Part shown: positions 59,009-64,000 of the stretch, piece after piece
Numbering within the stretch: the stretch's first letter is position 1
Layout: each line of letters begins with the position of its first letter
From: Bradyrhizobium ottawaense
Lineage (GTDB): Bacteria; Pseudomonadota; Alphaproteobacteria; Rhizobiales; Xanthobacteraceae
Assembly (NCBI RefSeq): GCF_002278135.3
Contig: NZ_CP029425.2
Location: 5,804,001-5,868,000, forward strand
Direction: 5' to 3'
Length of the DNA stretch: 64,000 bases
Notes under the pieces: generated by a model
The model's input: the letters and a program-made list of their open reading frames with translations, nothing else
Told to the model about the DNA's origin: nothing
The model's database searches: none
Program-made: the position numbers and the translations under genes

Positions 59009-60244
59009 ATGGACGTACAACGCAAGCTGGAAATCCTGGCGGACGCCGCCAAATACGACGCGTCCTGCGCCTCCAGCGGCACGGAGAAGCGGGATTCCAG
59101 CGACGGCAAGGGCATGGGGTCGACCGCACCCGGCATGGGCATCTGCCATTCCTATGCGCCGGATGGACGCTGCATCTCGCTGCTCAAGGTGCTGCTGACC
59201 AACGCCTGCAATTACGATTGCCTCTATTGCGTCAACCGCGCCTCCTCGAACGTGCCGCGCGCCCGCTTCACCATCGACGAATTGGTCAAGCTGACGCTCG
59301 ACTTCTACCGGCGCAATTACATCGAGGGCCTGTTTCTCTCCTCCGGCATCATCCGCAACCCCGACTACACCATGGAGCAAGTGGTGAGCGTCGCGCGAAA
59401 GCTGCGCGAGGAGCATCACTTCCGCGGCTATATCCATCTCAAGACCATTCCCGAGGCCGACGATGCGCTGATCGCGGAAGCCGGCAAATATGCCGATCGT
59501 CTCTCCATCAACATCGAGATGCCCGAGGAAACGAGCCTGCAGCAATTCGCGCCGGAGAAGGACGTGCGCGCGATCCGCCGCACCATGGGCCGGCTGCGGC
59601 TGAAGCTGGACGAGGCCGAGGAAGGCCGCAGCGCGAAGACCAAGGCAAAGCCGCAGCGCTTCGCGCCGGCGGGCCAAAGCACGCAGATGATCGTCGGTGC
59701 TGATGCAGCCTCCGACCACACCATTCTCCACACCAGCGCCAATCTCTACGGCGCCTACCGTCTGCGGCGCGTCTACTACTCCGCCTTCAGCCCGATCCCC
59801 GACGCCAGCCGCGCCTTGCCTCTGGTGCAGCCGCCGCTGCTGCGCGAGCACCGGCTCTACCAGGCCGACTGGCTGATGCGGTTCTACGGTTTCGACGTTG
59901 CGGAGATCGTCGACGACAGCGCGATGCTGCCGCTCGACATCGATCCGAAGCTGGCCTGGGCGCTGCGTCATCGCGACCGCTTCCCGCTCGACGTCAACCG
60001 CGCCAGCCGCGAGGAGCTGCTGCGCGTGCCGGGCTTCGGCACCAAGGCGGTCGAGCGCATCATTGCAACACGGCGCACCACCACGATCCGCCTCGCCGAT
60101 CTCGCCCGCCTGCACGTGCCCCGCAACAAGGCGCTGCCGTTCATCGTCCTCAGCGATCACCGGCCCTCGCCGCACCGTCTTGATGCGGCCGGGCTGATCG
60201 AACGGTTCAAGCCGAAAGCAACGCAACTGGGATTTGGCTTCTGA
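59009..60244 (+). CDS. Radical SAM putative DNA modification/repair protein (TIGR03916 family)
   Basis: The 411-residue protein belongs to the radical SAM group genetically linked to uracil-DNA glycosylase-like proteins. The cluster motif is LLTNACNYDCLYCVNRAS (Cys-x3-Cys-x2-Cys), preceded by an N-terminal DVQRKLEILADAAKYDASC. The core barrel has YRRNYIEGLFLSSGIIRNPD and the C-terminus ends in a helix-hairpin-helix DNA-binding unit (NRASREELLRVPGFGTKAVE). ATG 59009 follows AAAGGG. It shares a base with the next gene's start and lies downstream of the LexA box. The reaction is unknown; a DNA or nucleotide substrate is inferred from the HhH and context. Confidence 0.88.
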   Translation: MDVQRKLEILADAAKYDASCASSGTEKRDSSDGKGMGSTAPGMGICHSYAPDGRCISLLKVLLTNACNYDCLYCVNRASSNVPRARFTIDELVKLTLDFYRRNYIEGLFLSSGIIRNPDYTMEQVVSVARKLREEHHFRGYIHLKTIPEADDALIAEAGKYADRLSINIEMPEETSLQQFAPEKDVRAIRRTMGRLRLKLDEAEEGRSAKTKAKPQRFAPAGQSTQMIVGADAASDHTILHTSANLYGAYRLRRVYYSAFSPIPDASRALPLVQPPLLREHRLYQADWLMRFYGFDVAEIVDDSAMLPLDIDPKLAWALRHRDRFPLDVNRASREELLRVPGFGTKAVERIIATRRTTTIRLADLARLHVPRNKALPFIVLSDHRPSPHRLDAAGLIERFKPKATQLGFGF

Positions 60245-61686
60245 TGCAGTACATCACCCTCGACACCGAAACCCATTTCGACGGCTGGCGCAAAGCCGCG
60301 CGCAGCCTCGTGCTTCATCACGTGCAGCCCACCGATGTCACCTGGACCGTGCAGGGCGGCGAGGCGGAGTTGTTCGCGCCGCAAGCACCGTCTCCGATCC
60401 TCGAGGCGAACGAAGGCACCTTCAACGTATCAGGCAAATTCGTCGAGCTAGCCCAGGCCGCAATCCTGCACCGCGATATCCAGCGCTTTGCGATCCTCTA
60501 TCGCCTGCTCTGGCGGCTGAAGGACAACCACGATCTCATCGAGGTCGCGACCGACCCTGACGTCGCGCAGGTCACGGCGATGGCTCGCGCGGTCCATCGC
60601 GACGAGCACAAGATGCACGCCTTCGTCCGCTTCCGCGAGATCGGACGCGAGCGCGCAGCACATTACGTCGCCTGGTTCGAGCCGGAGCATCACATCGTCG
60701 AGCTCGCCGCCCCGTTCTTCGCAAGACGCTTTGCCGACATGCCCTGGTCGATCCTGACGCCGGACCTCTGCGCGCATTGGGATGGCCACGCGCTCGCGTT
60801 CACGCCGGGCGTCAGCAAGAGCGAAGCACCGGGCGAAGACCGGCTGGAGGAAACCTGGCGGCGCTATTACGCCAGCATCTTCAATCCGGCCCGGCTCAAG
60901 GTGAAGGCGATGCAGGCCGAGATGCCGAAGAAATATTGGAGGAACCTGCCCGAGGCCTCGATCATTAAGCCCTTGATCGAGGACGCCGAACGCATGACCG
61001 GCGCCATGATCGCCAATGCGGCAACCGATCCGCACAAGCCTCAGAAGCGGCCGGAGGCTCCGATGAAACGCAAGCCAGCTGCCGACGATCTCGAAGCGCT
61101 CCGCGCGGAGGCCGCGCATTGCCGGGCCTGCCATCTCTACAAGGACGCGACCCAGACCGTGTTCGGCGAGGGCCCGAGATCCGCCAACATCATGCTGGTC
61201 GGCGAGCAGCCCGGCGACAAGGAAGACCTCGCCGGCCATCCGTTCGTCGGTCCGGCCGGCCAGATGCTCGACCGTGCGCTGGAGGAGGCCGGTGTCGACC
61301 GCAAGAAAGTTTATGTCACCAACGCGGTGAAGCACTTCAAATTCGTGCCGCGCGGAAAGATCCGCCTGCACCAGAAGCCGAATACGCCGGAGATCAAAGC
61401 GTGCCGGCAATGGTTCGAACGGGAAGTTTCGGCAATCCAGCCTGATCTGATCGTGGCGATGGGCGCCACCGCCGCGCAAAGCGTGTTCGGCAAGATCACT
61501 CCGATCGGCAAGACCCGCGGCCGGCTCATCGACCTTCCCGACGGACGCAAGGCTTTGGTGACGGTGCACCCGTCCTATCTGCTGCGGCTGCCCGATCCGG
61601 AAGCCAAGGTTCTGGAATATCAGCGCTTTGTCGACGATTTGAAGATCGTGGCCGGCTTGCAGAAGAAAGCCGCGCGGGCCGCCTAA
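60244..61686 (+). CDS. udgX: Fused TIGR03915/UdgX family uracil-DNA binding protein
   Basis: UdgX proteins recognise uracil in DNA and, uniquely, stay covalently attached through a histidine. This 480-residue protein has two parts. Residues ~1-250 are the TIGR03915-type domain (FAILYRLLWRLKDNHDLIEV; REIGRERAAHYVAWFEPEHH). Residues ~280-475 are a UdgX uracil-DNA glycosylase fold with C293 and C296 (HCRACHLYKDA), motif LVGEQPGDKEDLAGHPFVGP, the R-loop FVPRGKIRLHQKPN with the candidate covalent His376, C387 and VTVHPSYLLR. The loop reads KIRLH rather than KRRIH. The start shares a base with the radical SAM stop, so both are co-expressed. Confidence 0.88.
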   Translation: MQYITLDTETHFDGWRKAARSLVLHHVQPTDVTWTVQGGEAELFAPQAPSPILEANEGTFNVSGKFVELAQAAILHRDIQRFAILYRLLWRLKDNHDLIEVATDPDVAQVTAMARAVHRDEHKMHAFVRFREIGRERAAHYVAWFEPEHHIVELAAPFFARRFADMPWSILTPDLCAHWDGHALAFTPGVSKSEAPGEDRLEETWRRYYASIFNPARLKVKAMQAEMPKKYWRNLPEASIIKPLIEDAERMTGAMIANAATDPHKPQKRPEAPMKRKPAADDLEALRAEAAHCRACHLYKDATQTVFGEGPRSANIMLVGEQPGDKEDLAGHPFVGPAGQMLDRALEEAGVDRKKVYVTNAVKHFKFVPRGKIRLHQKPNTPEIKACRQWFEREVSAIQPDLIVAMGATAAQSVFGKITPIGKTRGRLIDLPDGRKALVTVHPSYLLRLPDPEAKVLEYQRFVDDLKIVAGLQKKAARAA

Positions 61687-61784
61687 ATACTGGCAGGAAA
61701 ACGGTTTTCAACCGCCGCTTGTCATCCAGCCTTCAAATCCATCGCGGACAATACCCTTACTTCAAAGTTAAGGGGCGTCCAGAC

Positions 61785-63413
61785 ATGACCGATGTTGCAT
61801 TCGACCGCGCGGTAGCCGATCCCGCGCCGATCCAGCCGGCCTCGCGGCCAAATCTCGACAAGGGCTTCAATCCGCTGACGATGATCCTGTTCTTCGGCAT
61901 CCTCGCCGCGGGGCTGCTGTTCGTCGCCTACAGCATCTATGTCGACGTCAACGCGACCGGCGCACGCGTGACGAGCTACCTGCCCTACATCCTGTTGTTC
62001 GTCGCGCTCCTGATCGCGCTCGGCTTCGAATTCGTCAACGGCTTCCACGACACCGCCAATGCGGTGGCGACCGTGATCTACACCCATTCGCTGCCGGCCG
62101 AAGTCGCGGTGATGTGGTCGGGCTTCTTCAACTTCCTCGGCGTGCTCATGTCCTCCGGCGCGGTCGCCTTCGGCATCGTCTCGCTGCTGCCGGTCGAGCT
62201 GATCCTGCAGGTCGGCTCCAGCGCCGGCTTCGCGATGGTGTTCGCGCTGCTGATCGCCGCGATCCTGTGGAATCTCGGCACCTGGTTCTTCGGCCTGCCC
62301 GCCTCCTCCTCGCACACGCTGATCGGCTCGATCATCGGCGTCGGCGTCGCCAACGCCGTCATGCGCGGCCGCGACGGCACCTCGGGCGTGGACTGGACCA
62401 AGGCGACCGAGATCGGCTACGCGCTGCTGCTGTCGCCGCTGTTCGGCTTCATCTGCGCCGCGACGCTGCTGCTGCTGCTCAAGTTCATCGTGCGCAACCC
62501 GGCCCTGTATGCTGCGCCCGAAGGCAACAAGGCGCCGCCGCTCTGGATCCGCGGCCTGCTGATCGCGACCTGCACCGGCGTCAGCTTCGCGCACGGTTCG
62601 AACGACGGCCAGAAGGGCATGGGCCTGATCATGCTGATCCTGATCGGTACCGTGCCGACCGCCTACGCGCTCAACCGCGCACTGCCGGAATCCCAGGTCG
62701 CCCAGTTCCAGAAGGTCTCGGATGCTGCTTCCAAGGTGATCGCGGCCAAGGGTGCCGGTCACTCGATCATCGGCGATCCCCGTCCTGCGGTGACCCAGTA
62801 CATCACCTCGCACCACATCAGCGAAGGCACCTACCCCTCGCTGTCGGTGCTGGTGAAGGATGTCGGCGACCAGGTCGCGAAATACGGCTCGCTCAACAAG
62901 GTGCCGGCGGAAGTGGTCGGCAACACCCGTAACGACATGTACCTGACCTCGGAAGCGATCCGCTTCCTGATGAAGGACAAGGAAAACGAGCTCAACAAGG
63001 AAGAGGTCGCGACCTTGAACGCCTACAAGGGCGGGCTCGACAGCGCCACGAAGTTCATCCCGACCTGGGTGAAGGTCGCCGTCGCCATCGCGCTCGGCCT
63101 CGGCACCATGATCGGCTGGAAGCGCATCGTCATCACGGTCGGCGAGAAGATCGGCAAGAGCCATTTGACCTACGCACAAGGCGCCTCGGCCGAGCTGGTG
63201 GCCGCCGCTACGATCGGCGCCGCCGACGTGTTCGGCCTGCCGGTTTCGACCACGCATGTGCTGTCGTCGGGCGTCGCCGGCACCATGGCGGCCAACGGCT
63301 CGGGCTTGCAAATGGCGACCATCCGCAATTTGCTGATGGCCTGGGTGCTGACGCTGCCCTGCGCGATCATGCTGTCGGCCACGCTCTACGTGATCTTCTC
63401 GCGGATGTTCTGA
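61785..63413 (+). CDS. pit: Pit family low-affinity inorganic phosphate transporter
   Basis: The 542-residue protein has ten or more membrane helices with the two inverted signatures of the PiT family: GFEFVNGFHDTANAVATVIY (about 85-105) and FGLPVSTTHVLSSGVAGTMA near the C-terminus. FAHGSNDGQKGMGLIM is in the middle and a long hydrophilic insertion follows (about 285-420). It imports metal-phosphate with protons. ATG 61785 follows AAGGGG. Unlike many rhizobial pit genes, no DUF47/PhoU-like partner gene precedes it. A weak Pho-box-like sequence lies upstream at 61720-61737. Confidence 0.93.
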   Translation: MTDVAFDRAVADPAPIQPASRPNLDKGFNPLTMILFFGILAAGLLFVAYSIYVDVNATGARVTSYLPYILLFVALLIALGFEFVNGFHDTANAVATVIYTHSLPAEVAVMWSGFFNFLGVLMSSGAVAFGIVSLLPVELILQVGSSAGFAMVFALLIAAILWNLGTWFFGLPASSSHTLIGSIIGVGVANAVMRGRDGTSGVDWTKATEIGYALLLSPLFGFICAATLLLLLKFIVRNPALYAAPEGNKAPPLWIRGLLIATCTGVSFAHGSNDGQKGMGLIMLILIGTVPTAYALNRALPESQVAQFQKVSDAASKVIAAKGAGHSIIGDPRPAVTQYITSHHISEGTYPSLSVLVKDVGDQVAKYGSLNKVPAEVVGNTRNDMYLTSEAIRFLMKDKENELNKEEVATLNAYKGGLDSATKFIPTWVKVAVAIALGLGTMIGWKRIVITVGEKIGKSHLTYAQGASAELVAAATIGAADVFGLPVSTTHVLSSGVAGTMAANGSGLQMATIRNLLMAWVLTLPCAIMLSATLYVIFSRMF

Positions 63414-63435
63414 GAAGAACGACACTCATCAACGC

Positions 63436-63555
63436 GAATGGCCGGGCTTGTCCCGGCCATTTGCATTCCAGGTTGTCATTCCGGGGTGGTCCGCAGGACC
63501 GAACCCGGAATCTCGAGATCCCGGGTTCGCCTCTGCGAGGCGCTCCGGGATGACG
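63436..63555. repeat. Composite dispersed repeat with terminator-like hairpin
   Basis: The first part is a perfect hairpin AATGGCCGGG-CTTGT-CCCGGCCATT (63437-63461). The second part, TTGTCATTCCGGGGTGGTCC to GCGCTCCGGGATGACG (63474-63555), has complementary ends around CCCGGAATCTCGAGATCCCGGG. Both are repeat types familiar in bradyrhizobia. They lie between the convergent pit and amidohydrolase genes and probably terminate both transcripts. Confidence 0.75.
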
Positions 63556-63562
63556 TCGGTAG

Positions 63563-64000
63563 TCACGCCGCCAGCGATTCCTCGACCAGCTTCACCCAGT
63601 AGGACGTGCCGAACACGATCGCCTCGTCGTTGAAATTGTAGGCGGGGTGATGCAGGCCGGCGCTGTCGCCGTTGCCGCAGAAGATGAAGGCGCCGGGTCG
63701 CGCTTCCAGCATGTAGGCGAAATCCTCGCCGCCCATCAGCGGCGGCATTTCGTGCACGTTGGCATCGCCAGCAACCTGCTTTGCAATGCGGCGCGCAACC
63801 TCGGTCTCCGCGGCGTGGTTGTTCACCACGGGGTAATTGCGGTGATAACGCAGGTCGATCTTCGCGCCGGTGATCTGCGCGACGCCCGCCACCACTTCAT
63901 GCACGCGCTTCTCGACCAGCTTGCGCACCTCGGGCGAGAGCGTGCGGATGGTGCCCTTCAGTGTCGCGGTCTGCGGAATGACGTTGCGGGCGTTGCCGGC
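63563..64000 (-). CDS. M20D family amidohydrolase (hippurate hydrolase-like), 3' part only
   Basis: The minus-strand frame is open from the window edge and ends at 63563, giving 145 C-terminal residues. It begins AGNARNVIPQTATLKGTIRT (end of the lid domain). It then carries RNYPVVNNHAAETEVARRIA, the zinc/catalytic loop MPPLMGGEDFAYMLEARPGA and the final ligand motif GLHHPAYNFNDEAI typical of M20D aminoacylases/hippurate hydrolases, which cleave N-acyl amino acids. The N-terminal two thirds lie outside the window. Confidence 0.9.
   Translation of the reverse strand, partial: AGNARNVIPQTATLKGTIRTLSPEVRKLVEKRVHEVVAGVAQITGAKIDLRYHRNYPVVNNHAAETEVARRIAKQVAGDANVHEMPPLMGGEDFAYMLEARPGAFIFCGNGDSAGLHHPAYNFNDEAIVFGTSYWVKLVEESLAA

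Overview
The window looks like chromosomal DNA of a Bradyrhizobium-like alphaproteobacterium (Hyphomicrobiales, Nitrobacteraceae). This rests on uniformly high GC and strong GC3 bias, on protein families typical of that group (MucR, DUF1491, DUF2336, DUF5330, the TIGR03808/TIGR03809 pair, an EcfF-OsrA type sigma/anti-sigma pair), on an alphaproteobacterial LexA box (GTTC-N7-GTTC), and on many dispersed palindromic intergenic repeats of the kind seen in bradyrhizobial genomes. No rRNA, tRNA, CRISPR array or prophage was seen. The only mobile element is a frameshifted IS110-type transposase gene.

Layout. 1-9.1 kb: start of a small gene leaving the window, a DUF2336 gene behind a perfect CtrA-type site, DUF1491, a small membrane protein, a DivJ-like PAS histidine kinase overlapping a peptidoglycan-binding protein, DUF5330, sufE, the damaged IS110 transposase, mucR and a proline-rich membrane protein. 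9.4-17 kb: a GT39-type membrane glycosyltransferase, a class II aldolase-like protein with a textbook terminator, and a minus-strand run of HerA-like ATPase, GT87-like glycosyltransferase and M20 dipeptidase. 17-20 kb: DUF2267-like and DUF4332 proteins, then folP-folB-folK for folate synthesis. 20-31 kb: methylmalonyl-CoA mutase small and large subunits with a GFA-family gene wedged between them by overlapping codons, a secreted DUF3298-like protein, an SRPBCC protein, a tripartite tricarboxylate transporter (tctC, tctB, tctA), then the mutase chaperone meaB overlapping a pyroglutamyl-peptidase.

31-41 kb: the TIGR03808/TIGR03809 convergent pair; an ECF sigma - anti-sigma - secreted subtilase operon; a membrane GGDEF protein next to a second DUF2336 protein; and an ecfF-osrA(nrsF) operon with a recognisable own-type promoter. 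41-53 kb: a secreted low-complexity protein, enoyl-CoA hydratase, TolC-family outer-membrane protein, an internally deleted P-loop NTPase pseudogene, a Tat-exported amidohydrolase, an HME-RND efflux pump with its adaptor, an unusual CoA-transferase, a small membrane protein and an SDR.

53-61.7 kb is the most interesting part: a LexA-controlled divergent DNA-damage locus. To the left run imuA-imuB-dnaE2 (mutagenic translesion synthesis). To the right run a radical SAM protein with a C-terminal helix-hairpin-helix and a fused TIGR03915-UdgX protein predicted to bind uracil in DNA covalently. One LexA box lies between them. The window ends with a Pit phosphate transporter and the 3' part of an M20D amidohydrolase gene.
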